Positions 36,761 to 45,192 are shown, counted from the stretch's first letter. The stretch: DNA of 64,000 nt from Kribbella capetownensis (GCF_004331485.1 NZ_SJKD01000001.1:1674001-1738000); one strand, 5' to 3'. Numbers and translations: made by a program. Notes: generated by a model from the sequence alone, not told the origin.

Positions 36761-36813
36761 CCGTCAACGCTATGAGGCCGCCCGCCCCGCCCACCCCGGT
36801 TGGCAGCTACCGG

Positions 36814-37848
36814 TCAGCCGGCCAGGTGGGAGACGTTGTGCCAGGCGGGGTCTTCGGTGACCTCGACGGAGACAGGTCCGTGCGGCCAGCCGGTGGTGGC
36901 GGCTTGGAGCTGGGCGCCGGCGGGCGTGGTGCCGTCGGCGTAGTAGTGGAGGGTCCGGGTGCCGGCCGAAGTCTCGTGGGCGAGCAGATTGCCGGAACCA
37001 CCAAGGCGAGCGGTCAGGTGGTCTTCGAAACTCCGGAGTTCGTCCAGCATCTCCGACTCCGGCAGTCCGTCGTCGCGCACCACGGGGTAGCGGATCGAGA
37101 CCGCGACGTGGGTGTCGAGGTGCGGCCGCCGGATGGACCGCAACGGGTACTCCGCTGTAGCGATCAGTCGATGCCCGTCCCGCGTCCCCTCGAGCATCTT
37201 CCACGCCGGACTCCCGTCCTCCAACGTGTGATCGCCCGCGAACGCAGCGACCGCGGGCAGCAACTCCTCGATCGGCACAGCATCGGCCGGCGCCTCGGCC
37301 AGCGTGTCGATGGCACCGACCCAGGTCTCCACCATCTCCTCGCCCAGCACGAGATCGAGCATCAGGAACGTCACCCGCCGCTGCACATCCACCGGCAGTT
37401 CAGGAAACGCCGGATGATGTACGCCGACATGGATCGCCGACGAATCCGGCTCCATCGACACCACGGTCTCGTCGATCGGGATCGGCGGCAACCCGTCGAA
37501 CCTGATCGTGAACGCAGGTCCCGGCCGCCGCAGATCGGCGTACTCCCAGGTCCGGTCCGACGGCGGCGCGGCGCGGAGCCAGCGTCGCGCCACGGCACGC
37601 CGGCTCGGGTTCCCCGCCGCGGTGACGATCAGGACGTGCTCGGCATGCAGCCCAGGACCGAGCTCCCACTCCAGATCCGGATCGATCCGCGCGATCAGAT
37701 CGGTGAGTACGTCGCTCAGATTCGCCGGCACCTGACGTGCGATCGCATCGGCCACCCGCGCCGCACCGGATTCGCTCCACCAGGACCAGAACGCGCCGAT
37801 CGGGTCGGCCTCCACGGCAGTCCGCTTGCGACGCTTGAAGATGGGCAT
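36814..37848 (-). CDS. DUF695-like protein
   Basis: 344 residues, cytoplasmic, starting MPIFKRRKRTAVEADP. The N-terminal half is a Trp/Pro-containing alpha/beta domain. The C-terminal third (ESEMLDELRSFEDHLTARLGGSGNLLAHETSAGTRTLHYYAD, about 255-305) matches DUF695-type sequences. Function unknown. ATG 37848 has GAGAGGA upstream. Divergent from the proline dehydrogenase gene. Confidence 0.75.
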   Translation of the reverse strand: MPIFKRRKRTAVEADPIGAFWSWWSESGAARVADAIARQVPANLSDVLTDLIARIDPDLEWELGPGLHAEHVLIVTAAGNPSRRAVARRWLRAAPPSDRTWEYADLRRPGPAFTIRFDGLPPIPIDETVVSMEPDSSAIHVGVHHPAFPELPVDVQRRVTFLMLDLVLGEEMVETWVGAIDTLAEAPADAVPIEELLPAVAAFAGDHTLEDGSPAWKMLEGTRDGHRLIATAEYPLRSIRRPHLDTHVAVSIRYPVVRDDGLPESEMLDELRSFEDHLTARLGGSGNLLAHETSAGTRTLHYYADGTTPAGAQLQAATTGWPHGPVSVEVTEDPAWHNVSHLAG

Positions 37849-37962
37849 GGACGCATCCTCTCCCGGTCATGGGTGCGTCCGGCCGGTGGTTCCCGGGACG
37901 GCGACATACCGTCACCGACCTGGTGTCAACAGTAACCGGCGATCGAACCAGTGACCCCGGTG

Positions 37963-37980
37963 GTGTGGTGCCTGCCACAC
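37963..37980. promoter_or_regulatory. Inverted repeat upstream of proline dehydrogenase
   Basis: GTGTGG-TGCCTG-CCACAC, a perfect 6-bp inverted repeat with 6-nt spacer, about 85 bp before the GTG at 38066. Candidate operator; the rest of the 217-bp gap shows nothing definite. Confidence 0.35.
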
Positions 37981-38065
37981 GATTCGCGAGCCTCAGGTTC
38001 AGGCGCGTAGCCTGCTGACACCACTGGCAGATGGGGCCGGGTGGGTCGATGAGGAGGAACACGTA

Positions 38066-38995
38066 GTGCTTCGGCGAGTCCTGCTGGGCATGTCCCGCAG
38101 CCCCCAGATCAAGAAGGCGGTTTCGTCGCTCCCGGTGTCCAGTGGCATCGTCGCGCGCTTCGTCGCCGGTGAGACCGCGCCGGAGGCCGTGCTGGCCACC
38201 GAGAAGCTGGTCAGCAACGGCCTGAACGTCACCCTCGATCACCTCGGCGAGGACGTCACCGACCTGGCCGCGGCGACCGCGACCGCGGACGCGTACCTCG
38301 AACTGCTCCACAAGCTGGCCGAAGCCGGGCTGACCAAGAACGCCGAGGTCTCGGTCAAGCTGTCCGCGGTCGGCCAGGCGCTGCCCGGCGACGGCGAGAA
38401 GATCGCGCTGGAGAACGCGCGGACGATCTGCCTCGCGGCCCGCAACGCCGGTACGACGGTCACCCTCGACATGGAGGACCACACCACCACCGACTCCACG
38501 CTGGGCATCCTGCGCGAACTGCGCCAGGACTTCCCGGAGACCGGTGCGGTGCTGCAGGCGTACCTGCGCCGGACCGAGGGTGACTGCCGCGACCTCGCCC
38601 ACGCCGGCTCCCGCGTCCGGCTCTGCAAGGGCGCTTACAAGGAGCCCGAGTCGGTGGCGTACCAGGATACGCGCGGCGTGGACAAGGCGTACGTCCGGGC
38701 CATGAAGGTCCTGATGAACGGCGCCGGCTACCCGATGATCGCGTCGCACGACCCGCGGCTGATCGCGATCGCCGGCTCGCTCGCCGACGGCGCCAACCGG
38801 CAGCCGGGCAGCTACGAGTACCAGATGCTCTTCGGCATCCGCCCCGAGGAGCAGCTCCGTCTGTCCGGCCTCGGCCACACGATGCGCATCTACATCCCGT
38901 ACGGCGAGGACTGGTACGGCTACCTGGTCCGCCGCCTGGCCGAGCGTCCCGCCAACCTCCAGTTCTTCGCCCGCTCCCTGATCAGCAAGAAGTAG
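38066..38995 (+). CDS. Proline dehydrogenase (monofunctional PRODH)
   Basis: FAD enzyme that oxidises proline to P5C at the membrane face. 309 residues with the TIM-barrel landmarks VSVKLSAVG, TLDMEDHTTTD, CKGAYKEP and the C-terminal FAD/substrate block MRIYIPYGEDWYGYLVRRLAERP. Length fits the stand-alone bacterial form. GTG 38066 has a GAGGAGG ribosome binding site at 38051-38057. A P5C dehydrogenase gene is not next to it; proC is. Confidence 0.95.
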   Translation: MLRRVLLGMSRSPQIKKAVSSLPVSSGIVARFVAGETAPEAVLATEKLVSNGLNVTLDHLGEDVTDLAAATATADAYLELLHKLAEAGLTKNAEVSVKLSAVGQALPGDGEKIALENARTICLAARNAGTTVTLDMEDHTTTDSTLGILRELRQDFPETGAVLQAYLRRTEGDCRDLAHAGSRVRLCKGAYKEPESVAYQDTRGVDKAYVRAMKVLMNGAGYPMIASHDPRLIAIAGSLADGANRQPGSYEYQMLFGIRPEEQLRLSGLGHTMRIYIPYGEDWYGYLVRRLAERPANLQFFARSLISKK

Positions 38996-39049
38996 CCGCC
39001 TGGTGGGCGCTCCGGTCCTATCCCGGCTGAGCTCAGTAGTGTGTTGGCC

Positions 39050-39853
39050 ATGACTAGTCAGGTGGCCATTCTCGGGGCCGGTGTGATGGGGGAGACGTTG
39101 CTGTCCGGGCTGATTCGAGCCGGCCGGCGACCGCAGGAGCTCCTGATCACCGAGCGCCGGGAGGAGCGTGCCGCCGAGCTGCGGGAGCGGTACGGCGTCG
39201 ACGTCGTGACCAATGGGGACGCGGCGGCCAAGGCGGACACGCTGGTGCTGGTGGTGAAGCCGCAGGACATGCCGGATCTGCTCGCTGAGATCGCCCCGGC
39301 CGTCCGGTCGTCGCAGACCGTGGTCTCGCTGGCCGCCGGCATCACCACCGGGTTCATCGAGTCGCGGTTGCCTGAGGGTGTGGCCGTCGTACGCGTGATG
39401 CCGAACACGCCGGCGCTGGTCGACGAGGGCATGGCGGCGATCTCTCGCGGCGCGCACTGCGATGAGAGCCACCTGGAGTTGGCAGAGGGCCTGTTGGCCG
39501 CGACGGGGCGGGTGATCCGGGTGCCGGAGAAGCAGCAGGACGCAGTGACCGCGATCTCCGGGTCCGGACCGGCGTACTTGTTCTTTGTCGTCGAGGCGAT
39601 GATCGAGGCGGGCGTCCACATGGGTCTGCCGCGTGGGACCGCTACGGAGCTCGTCGTACAGACCGTTGTGGGTTCGGCGAAGCTGCTGCGGGAGACCGGT
39701 GAGCACCCGACCGTGCTGCGCGAGCGGGTGACGTCTCCGGGAGGTACGACGGCCGCCGCCGTACGCGAGCTGGAGGACCACAAGGTCCGTGCCGCGTTCC
39801 TGTCCGCGATCGAGGCCGCGCGCAATCGTTCGCGCGCGTTGGCCGCCGAATAA
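39050..39853 (+). CDS. proC: Pyrroline-5-carboxylate reductase
   Basis: Last step of proline synthesis: P5C plus NAD(P)H to proline. 267 residues with N-terminal Rossmann motif ILGAGVMGE, VVRVMPNTPALVDEG (about 110-124), and the C-terminal signature SGSGPAYLFFVVEAM and TSPGGTTAAAVRELE. ATG 39050 follows a TAGTGT box by seven bases and no ribosome binding site. It sits 54 bp after the opposing catabolic gene. Confidence 0.96.
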   Translation: MTSQVAILGAGVMGETLLSGLIRAGRRPQELLITERREERAAELRERYGVDVVTNGDAAAKADTLVLVVKPQDMPDLLAEIAPAVRSSQTVVSLAAGITTGFIESRLPEGVAVVRVMPNTPALVDEGMAAISRGAHCDESHLELAEGLLAATGRVIRVPEKQQDAVTAISGSGPAYLFFVVEAMIEAGVHMGLPRGTATELVVQTVVGSAKLLRETGEHPTVLRERVTSPGGTTAAAVRELEDHKVRAAFLSAIEAARNRSRALAAE

Positions 39854-39922
39854 CACCTCTGCTACCGGTGGCGTTATTGTTGGCGCCGCAGTTTCCTGCC
39901 GTGTTCAAGGGATGAGTCGACT

Positions 39923-40513
39923 ATGGTCCCGCCCATGAGTAATCGTTCGGAGCAGGAGAGCCCCGAACAGGTCAGCCCTGCCCCCGTGCGCGCGGCCCAG
40001 GTCCCGGACCTGCCGTGGCGGGTGCCGCTGGATCCGGCGCCGTGGTGGGCGTGGGCGCTGTTCGTCGCGCCGTTCATCGTCGTACCCGCGCTGAACTCCT
40101 GGCTGTGGATGGGCGCCCGCGACATGCTCGCGGTCGGGCTGCTGACGATCATCGGGGCGTCGGTCGTGCGCGTCGCCGGCGGTGTCGTCCTCTACCGCGT
40201 CGAGCTCACCGCGACCGCTCTGCGCGCCCGCACCAGCATGCTGGTCCGCAGCCTCGCCTGGCAGGACGTCGACACGATCGAGGTCGGCGACGACAACGTC
40301 GTACTCACCCGCGGCCAGGACGAGAACGAGATCAACGGCATCCCCCGCGACCGCACCGCCGAGGTAGGCGCCGTCATGGACGCCATCCGCCACGAGGCCG
40401 CCAACACCCCCACCCACCACCACCGCCCCCGCCCCGGCATCGGCACCCTCCTGGTCCTCACCTACCTGATCCTCTCCATAGGCACCTTCCTCCTCCGCTG
40501 GCACCTCGTCTGA
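39923..40513 (+). CDS. PH-domain-like membrane protein
   Basis: 196 residues: a charged head (1-35), a pair of hydrophobic segments at about 42-65 and 70-90, a beta-rich part (VELTATALRARTSMLVRSLAWQDVDTIEVGDD) typical of bacterial PH-like domains, and a third helix near the C-terminus (LLVLTYLILSIGTFLL). Function unknown. ATG 39923 has AAGGG upstream; ATG 39935 (MSNRSEQ) is an alternative. Confidence 0.75.
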   Translation: MVPPMSNRSEQESPEQVSPAPVRAAQVPDLPWRVPLDPAPWWAWALFVAPFIVVPALNSWLWMGARDMLAVGLLTIIGASVVRVAGGVVLYRVELTATALRARTSMLVRSLAWQDVDTIEVGDDNVVLTRGQDENEINGIPRDRTAEVGAVMDAIRHEAANTPTHHHRPRPGIGTLLVLTYLILSIGTFLLRWHLV

Positions 40514-40558
40514 CTCTCCAACCCTCGAGCAGTCCTCGCCATGCGCCGGTGTGGGCAG

Positions 40559-40993
40559 CTAGTGCTTTGACCAGGGGCCTTCGCCGGTGGTGGAGTTTAC
40601 GGTGATGCGGGCGATGACTCCGGTGTGCCAGATGCCTTCGCCGAAGGGGAATTCGGGGAGGTTGAGGTAGCGCTGGGACAGCCGGTCCATCAGGGCTTTG
40701 TAGTCGGCGGGGATGTCGGGGCCTTCGAGTTTGGCGGTGCCGCGGATGGTCAGGTACTGCGTGATGCCGCGGGGGCTCACCTGGTCGTCCTGGACGAGCA
40801 GCGTGACGCGGGGGTCGCGGCGCAGGTTGCGGGTCTTGCGGTGGGGGTGCTGGAGGCCGAGCAGGATGTCGTCGCCGTCGCGCTCGGCCCAGACCAGGGA
40901 GGCCTGGGGCGTTCCGTCCGGGTCGAGGGTGATGACGGTGACGTTCTTGGGCTCGGTGAAGAGCCGGTGTGCGCTTTCGGGAAGACCGTTCAT
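40559..40993 (-). CDS. PPOX-class F420-dependent oxidoreductase
   Basis: 144 residues, split-barrel flavin/F420 fold: NVTVITLDPDGTPQASLVWAERDGDDILLGL, KTRNLRRDPRVTLLV and YLTIRGTAKL are the usual blocks. Such proteins reduce small molecules with F420 or FMN. ATG 40993 follows a TAGCGT box by eight bases, probably leaderless. Divergent from the HxlR regulator 51 bp away. Confidence 0.88.
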   Translation of the reverse strand: MNGLPESAHRLFTEPKNVTVITLDPDGTPQASLVWAERDGDDILLGLQHPHRKTRNLRRDPRVTLLVQDDQVSPRGITQYLTIRGTAKLEGPDIPADYKALMDRLSQRYLNLPEFPFGEGIWHTGVIARITVNSTTGEGPWSKH

Positions 40994-41044
40994 GGACAAA
41001 GACGCTAGGTGCCGCCGTGGGAACCTCTGGGTACCCTGTCGGCC

Positions 41045-41401
41045 GTGGACGGTTTGGATCCGGGGAACGTGTTTCTCGCCGACTGCCCGGCCCGGCTCGC
41101 GGTCGAGGTGATCGCGGACAAGTGGGCCGTGGTGGTCCTGTGGGGCCTGAACGACGGCCCGCGACGCCACACGGAGCTGATCACGCTGATCGGCGGCATC
41201 TCCAAGAAGGTGCTGACCCAGACGCTGCGCCGGCTGCAGACGAACGGCCTGGTCACCCGCGAGAACTTCGGCGGTGTCCCACCCCGAGTGGAGTACGAAC
41301 TGACCGAGCTCGGCCGCACTCTGATGGGCCCGATCCGAATGCTCACCCTGTGGGCCGAGGAGAACGGCGAAGCAGTCCTGGACGCCCAAGAGCGAACTTA
41401 G
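41045..41401 (+). CDS. HxlR-family regulator
   Basis: 118 residues with the HxlR core: DCPARLAVEVIADKWAVVVLWGLNDGPRRHTELITLIGGISKKVLTQTLRRLQTNGLV and PPRVEYELTELGRTL. The Cys in DCPARL is the usual redox-sensing position. GTG 41045 follows TACCCT by seven bases, so probably leaderless; GTG 41009 is an alternative. It probably controls the flanking PPOX or LLM genes. Confidence 0.88.
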   Translation: MDGLDPGNVFLADCPARLAVEVIADKWAVVVLWGLNDGPRRHTELITLIGGISKKVLTQTLRRLQTNGLVTRENFGGVPPRVEYELTELGRTLMGPIRMLTLWAEENGEAVLDAQERT

Positions 41402-41417
41402 TGTCCCGTCGGGACAC
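41401..41417. promoter_or_regulatory. Inverted repeat between HxlR and LLM genes
   Basis: GTGTCCC-GTC-GGGACAC, a 7-bp perfect inverted repeat starting on the last base of the HxlR stop codon and 28 bp before the LLM gene. It could be the HxlR operator or a short hairpin; no U-tract follows. Confidence 0.4.
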
Positions 41418-41444
41418 CAGACACCCACAAGAGAAACTAAGGAC

Positions 41445-42347
41445 ATGGATTTCTCTTTGTGGCCCGCGGCCAACCGGACCTGGCAGGAAGTGCTCGACGG
41501 AGCGGAGTACGCCGAACGGACCGGCTGGCACGGAGTCTGGATCGCTGACCATTTCATGCAGAACGGTGACGACCTGTCCGTCCCGGTCAACGAGTGTCTG
41601 GCCCTGATCGCCGGTATCGCCGCCCGCACCGACCGGGTGCGGGTCGGCTCGATGGTGCTCGGCAACACCTACCGCCATCCCGCCGTCGTCGCGAACCAGG
41701 CGGCGACGATCGACCAGATGAGCAACGGCCGGTTCGTGCTGGGGATCGGGGCCGGCTGGCAGGTGAACGAGCACGAGGTCTACGGGATCGAACTTCCGCC
41801 GGTCCGCGCGCGGCTGGCCCGGTTCGAGGAGGCCTGCCAGGTGATCAAGGGCCTGCTCAGTCAGGACCGCACCAGCTTCGACGGCACGTACTACCAGCTC
41901 ACCGGTGCCCCGCTGGAGCCGAAGCCGGCCAACCTGCCGATCATGATCGGTGCCGCCGGCGAGAAGGTTGCCCTAGGCATCGTTGCCCGGTACGCCGACG
42001 AGTGGAACCACTGGGGCACCCCGGAACTCGCCGCCCACAAGGGGAAAGTCTTCGCCGAGCACTGCGAGCGCATCGGCCGGGACCCGAAGTCGGTACGCCG
42101 TTCCGCGCAGACCATGCTGGAGATCGTCGTACCGGGTGACACCGAGGCGGCCGAGCGCAAGGAGCGGCTGGAGAGCCGCGGCGGGCACGTGATCATGGGT
42201 TCGGCCCAGGAGGTGCTGGACGTCGTGGCGCAGTACTCGGCGGCAGGGATCGACGAGGTCCTCGTCCCCGATTCGATGCTCGGCACCGGCAACCGCCGGT
42301 TCGATGCCCTGGAACGCCTCCGCGAAGAGGTCTTCGCCAAGATCTGA
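41445..42347 (+). CDS. LLM-class F420-dependent oxidoreductase
   Basis: 300 residues of the luciferase-like monooxygenase family: MDFSLWPAANRTW start, WIADHFMQ, RVRVGSMVLGNTYRHPAVVANQAATIDQMSNGRFVLGIGAGWQ and the C-terminal VLDVVAQYSAAGIDEVLVPDSM. Probably F420-dependent; substrate unknown. Lies 43 bp after the HxlR gene. Confidence 0.9.
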   Translation: MDFSLWPAANRTWQEVLDGAEYAERTGWHGVWIADHFMQNGDDLSVPVNECLALIAGIAARTDRVRVGSMVLGNTYRHPAVVANQAATIDQMSNGRFVLGIGAGWQVNEHEVYGIELPPVRARLARFEEACQVIKGLLSQDRTSFDGTYYQLTGAPLEPKPANLPIMIGAAGEKVALGIVARYADEWNHWGTPELAAHKGKVFAEHCERIGRDPKSVRRSAQTMLEIVVPGDTEAAERKERLESRGGHVIMGSAQEVLDVVAQYSAAGIDEVLVPDSMLGTGNRRFDALERLREEVFAKI

Positions 42348-42358
42348 ACAGCCAGGAT

Positions 42359-43102
42359 CTAGAGGGACAGCGTGGCCATCACCGGCCAGTGGTCGCTGGG
42401 CAGCCGTCCGCCCGGGCGGTAATGGGAGACGGCTGCCTCGTCCACGGTCCACCCGGCACTGACCAGGATGTGGTCGATCCGTTCGTCGTCCTCCGCGCCG
42501 GTGAAGTCGTGCCAGCTCCCACCGGCCGCGATCGGTACGGCGTACCGCAGGCCTGCCTCGGTCAGGACCTTCAGCGCCGGTGAGTCCGGGGTCGCGTTCA
42601 GGTCGCCCATCACGATCCACGGCAGCGCACCGGTCGTCCATCGGGCGATCAGCCGCGAGGATTGCAGCTGTGCGACCTCGCCGGCATGGTCGTAGTGCGC
42701 GTTCGCCACGCCGACCGTCGTACCGTTGCGATGCCGCAGCCAGACCAGCGTCGCGATCCGGGTCAGGTGCGCGTCCCAGCCAACGGATCCCGGCGTTCCT
42801 GGGTCGTCGGACAGCCAGCGAGTCTCCTGCTTGTCCACCCGCCAGTCACCCGGCCGGACCATGACCGTGCAGTGCTCGCCCGCGTCCATCCCGTCGTCGC
42901 GGCCGACGCCGACGATCTCGTACCGCGGGAAGCGCCAGCGCAGGTACTCGAGCTGGTCGGGCAGCACTTCCTGCAGCCCGACCACGTCCGCGTCGAGGTG
43001 TTCGATCGCCGCCACCGTCGCATCCCTCCGCACCGGCCAGGCGTTGTCGCCGTCCGGCGCGGAGGAGTTGCGGATGTTGAAGGTGGCGGCGCGAATCTTC
43101 AT
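42359..43102 (-). CDS. Endonuclease/exonuclease/phosphatase family protein
   Basis: 247 residues with the EEP metal and catalytic positions: ATFNIRN, VGLQEVLPDQ (metal Glu), VANAHYDHAG, VMGDLNATPDS, and the C-terminal ERIDHILVS and SDHWPVMATL. It cleaves a phosphodiester or phosphomonoester; substrate unknown. ATG 43102 overlaps the trpS stop as ATGA, so it is translationally coupled to trpS. Confidence 0.9.
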   Translation of the reverse strand: MKIRAATFNIRNSSAPDGDNAWPVRRDATVAAIEHLDADVVGLQEVLPDQLEYLRWRFPRYEIVGVGRDDGMDAGEHCTVMVRPGDWRVDKQETRWLSDDPGTPGSVGWDAHLTRIATLVWLRHRNGTTVGVANAHYDHAGEVAQLQSSRLIARWTTGALPWIVMGDLNATPDSPALKVLTEAGLRYAVPIAAGGSWHDFTGAEDDERIDHILVSAGWTVDEAAVSHYRPGGRLPSDHWPVMATLSL

Positions 43103-44067
43103 GGAGCAGATCCTGCCAAACCCATCGCGCGCTCCGCCGCCCGGAGCCGGGGCAGGCTCGCTTCCAGCGCCCGGTCCCGGCCTTGCGCGAGCAGTTCGTT
43201 GATCGCGCCGGGGTCGGTCGTCAGCCGGGCGTACTCCTTCTGCAGCGGCTCGAGCACGGCCAGCACCGCGTCCGCGACGTCCCGCTTCAGTTCGCCGTAC
43301 GACGAGTACGCCGTCGCCAGCTGCACCGGGTCGCCGTCGGTGCAGGCGGCGAGGATGTCGAGCAGGTTGGTGATTCCTGGTTTCGCCGCCTCGTCGTGGC
43401 GGACCTCGTTGTCGGAGTCCGTCACCGCTCGCATGATCTGGCGACGGATCACGTCCGGCGGGTCCAGCAGCCGGATCGTCCCGACCGCGTCGTCGGCCTC
43501 GGACTTGCTCATCTTCTTGGTCGGGTCGGCCAGATCCTTGACCCGGGTCGCGTACGCCGCCTTGGCCAGCCGCGGTACGACGAACGTCTCGCCGTACTCG
43601 CGGTTGAACCGGATCGCGACGTCGCGCGCCAGCTCCACGTGCTGGGACTGGTCGCCGCCGACAGGGACCCGGTCGGCGCCGTACAGCAGGATGTCCGCGG
43701 CCATCAGGCACGGATAGGTGAACAGCGAGGCCCGCGTCATCGGCCGGCCCTTGCCCTTCTCCTTGTACTGGATCATCCGGGACAACTCGCCGACGTACGA
43801 CGTGCACTCGAGCAGGTACGCGAGCTGTGCGTGCGTGTTGACGTCGGACTGCACGAACACCGTGCCCGGTGCGGTGCCGGCCGCGAGCATCAGCGTCGCG
43901 AACTCGCGCGTCAGCGCGGCGAGCCGTCTGGGGTCGTGTTTGGTCGTCATCGCGTGCAGGTTCGCGACGAAGTAGAACCCCTCGGGGTCGGTGAACCGGC
44001 GCAGCGCGCCGAGGTGGTTGCCCAGCGTCAGGCGGCCGGACGGGGTGATGCCGGAAAGCGTGGTCAT
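43099..44067 (-). CDS. trpS: Tryptophanyl-tRNA synthetase
   Basis: Class I synthetase that charges tRNA-Trp. 322 residues with HIGH-type TLGNHLGAL (about residues 14-22), the GDQSQHVELARD block and KKMSKSEADDAV. The first motif position is Thr rather than His (LTLGN), as in the auxiliary actinobacterial TrpRS group; drug resistance is not shown. The upstream leader has tandem Trp codons and a terminator, so transcription should be attenuated by charged tRNA-Trp. Coupled to an EEP-family gene. Confidence 0.95.
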   Translation of the reverse strand: MTTLSGITPSGRLTLGNHLGALRRFTDPEGFYFVANLHAMTTKHDPRRLAALTREFATLMLAAGTAPGTVFVQSDVNTHAQLAYLLECTSYVGELSRMIQYKEKGKGRPMTRASLFTYPCLMAADILLYGADRVPVGGDQSQHVELARDVAIRFNREYGETFVVPRLAKAAYATRVKDLADPTKKMSKSEADDAVGTIRLLDPPDVIRRQIMRAVTDSDNEVRHDEAAKPGITNLLDILAACTDGDPVQLATAYSSYGELKRDVADAVLAVLEPLQKEYARLTTDPGAINELLAQGRDRALEASLPRLRAAERAMGLAGSAP

Positions 44068-44114
44068 GTCGATGCCCTTTCGGTGTGTGGATGCCTCACC
44101 GAGGGCATCAAAAA

Positions 44115-44137
44115 AGGCCGCCTCGGCGAGGCGGCCT
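44115..44137 (-). terminator. trpS attenuator terminator
   Basis: On the minus strand AGGCCGCCTC-GCC-GAGGCGGCCT, a perfect 10-bp stem, followed by a run of T (44115-44110). It precedes trpS and is the 3:4 stem of the attenuator. Its first arm can instead pair with GGCGGTC upstream (2:3 antiterminator). Confidence 0.85.
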
Positions 44138-44167
44138 CTTGGATGCGTGTGAACGCGGGGGACCGCC

Positions 44168-44203
44168 CTAGGCGGCCCACCACAGCTGCAAGTTCGTGTT
44201 CAC
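44168..44203 (-). CDS. trpS leader peptide with tandem Trp codons
   Basis: GTG 44203 to TAG 44168 encodes MNTNLQLWWAA. The two adjacent Trp codons stall ribosomes when charged tRNA-Trp is low. The stall covers the first arm of an 8-bp stem around the stop codon (GGGCCGCC and GGCGGTCC), leaving GGCGGTC free to pair with the terminator arm. No Shine-Dalgarno is seen; the TATGCT box six bases before GTG suggests it is leaderless. Confidence 0.75.
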   Translation of the reverse strand: MNTNLQLWWAA

Positions 44204-44209
44204 ACCATC

Positions 44210-44215
44210 AGCATA
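44210..44215 (-). promoter_or_regulatory. -10 box of the trpS leader
   Basis: TATGCT on the minus strand, six bases before the leader GTG. Transcription from here would make a leaderless leader peptide. Confidence 0.55.
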
Positions 44216-44232
44216 ACCGATGAACGGCCCGG

Positions 44233-44985
44233 TCATTTGGCTGCCGGCAGCGGCAGCACCAGGGACTGGACGGTCAGTTCGTTGCGGGCGTTCTGACCGA
44301 GGGTGATCGAGGTGTGCACGCCGTCGCGGAGGTAGGAGGTGATCCGGCTCGGCTTGGCGGCCAGGTACTCGGCCCAGCGGATGATCCGCAGGTTCGGGTA
44401 CTTCTTCTGGGCGTCGGACAACTGCAGGTTGACCCAGGCGGAGTTGCGCTGGTCGGCCATCTGTACAGCCGCCGTCTTGGACCACCGGGTGGCGTGCACG
44501 TTGATCCAGTAAACGTACCGGTTCGAGCCGGCCAGCTTCATCGCCCGGTCGACCTGGGCGGCGAACTTGGGCGGGTCGAAGATGTCGTTGGTGCCGGTCG
44601 CCATCAGGATCCGGCGGGGCAGGCCGTACGCCGTCGCCCACTGGGCCATCGCATCGACGGCGCCGGACGTCGGCCGTCCGGACCAGTCGTGCACGGCCAT
44701 CTGGCTTCCGTCCCGGCCGATCAGCCGGGTCGCCAGCGACTTGCCGTCCTGCACGGCGATGCTGTCGCCGAACATGAAGACCCCGTTGGTCGCGAGCACC
44801 CGTTTGATCTGGGTCTCGGTCGAGATCGCCTTGCTCATGCCTTGCCAAGCCCCGAGGTCACCGGAGCCGTACGGGCCGCCGAAGGCGGTCTCGGTCGATG
44901 TCGCAGTCGAGACAGCCACCGTCGAAACAGCAACCACGGCCCCCGCCGTAAAGATCTGCCGCCGATTGGGTCTCGCCGAATTCAT
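44233..44985 (-). CDS. Secreted SGNH-family hydrolase
   Basis: 250 residues. A twin-arginine-type signal (NRRQIFTAGAVVAVSTVAVS) precedes a domain with the SGNH blocks: block I FMFGDSI (Ser nucleophile), GTND in block III and DGVH (catalytic Asp-His) near the C-terminus. Probably an exported esterase or acyl hydrolase. ATG 44985 has AGGA six bases before it. An inverted repeat TTTGCAG-N4-CTGCAAA lies about 75 bp upstream. Confidence 0.87.
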   Translation of the reverse strand: MNSARPNRRQIFTAGAVVAVSTVAVSTATSTETAFGGPYGSGDLGAWQGMSKAISTETQIKRVLATNGVFMFGDSIAVQDGKSLATRLIGRDGSQMAVHDWSGRPTSGAVDAMAQWATAYGLPRRILMATGTNDIFDPPKFAAQVDRAMKLAGSNRYVYWINVHATRWSKTAAVQMADQRNSAWVNLQLSDAQKKYPNLRIIRWAEYLAAKPSRITSYLRDGVHTSITLGQNARNELTVQSLVLPLPAAK

Positions 44986-45059
44986 GGCGTTCCTCACGGG
45001 ATGGACAGTGAGGCCTAGACCGCCTCGGTGCAACCCTCCGTGACCGAATCGGGGCCTGT

Positions 45060-45077
45060 TTTGCAGCTTCCTGCAAA
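45060..45077. promoter_or_regulatory. TTTGCAG/CTGCAAA operator candidate
   Basis: TTTGCAG-CTTC-CTGCAAA is a perfect 7-bp inverted repeat with a 4-nt spacer, upstream of the SGNH gene. Further TTGCAG and TTGCAC words lie at 45090-45104. Such TGCA-type sites resemble those of LacI-family sugar regulators; the regulator is not in the window. Confidence 0.45.
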
Positions 45078-45138
45078 TCTTGTAACACCTTGCAGTGTTT
45101 GCACGATGAAGCACGTGCCTGGCACCAGCACGAGTGGG

Positions 45139-45179
45139 ACGGGCGAGCGCGGCCTTGGAGGGGTGTCGCGCCCGCCCGT
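45139..45179 (-). terminator. Hairpin after the truncated TetR gene
   Basis: ACGGGCG and CGCCCGT pair across a loop that itself has a CGCG/CGCG stem; 14 nt after the stop at 45193. Confidence 0.5.
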
Positions 45180-45192
45180 TGTCGCCGGCGGC

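Noticed and set aside
37400..39856. 818-codon minus-strand frame across proline dehydrogenase and proC
   Set aside because: Shadow of two well-supported genes; spans unrelated genes and has no domain.
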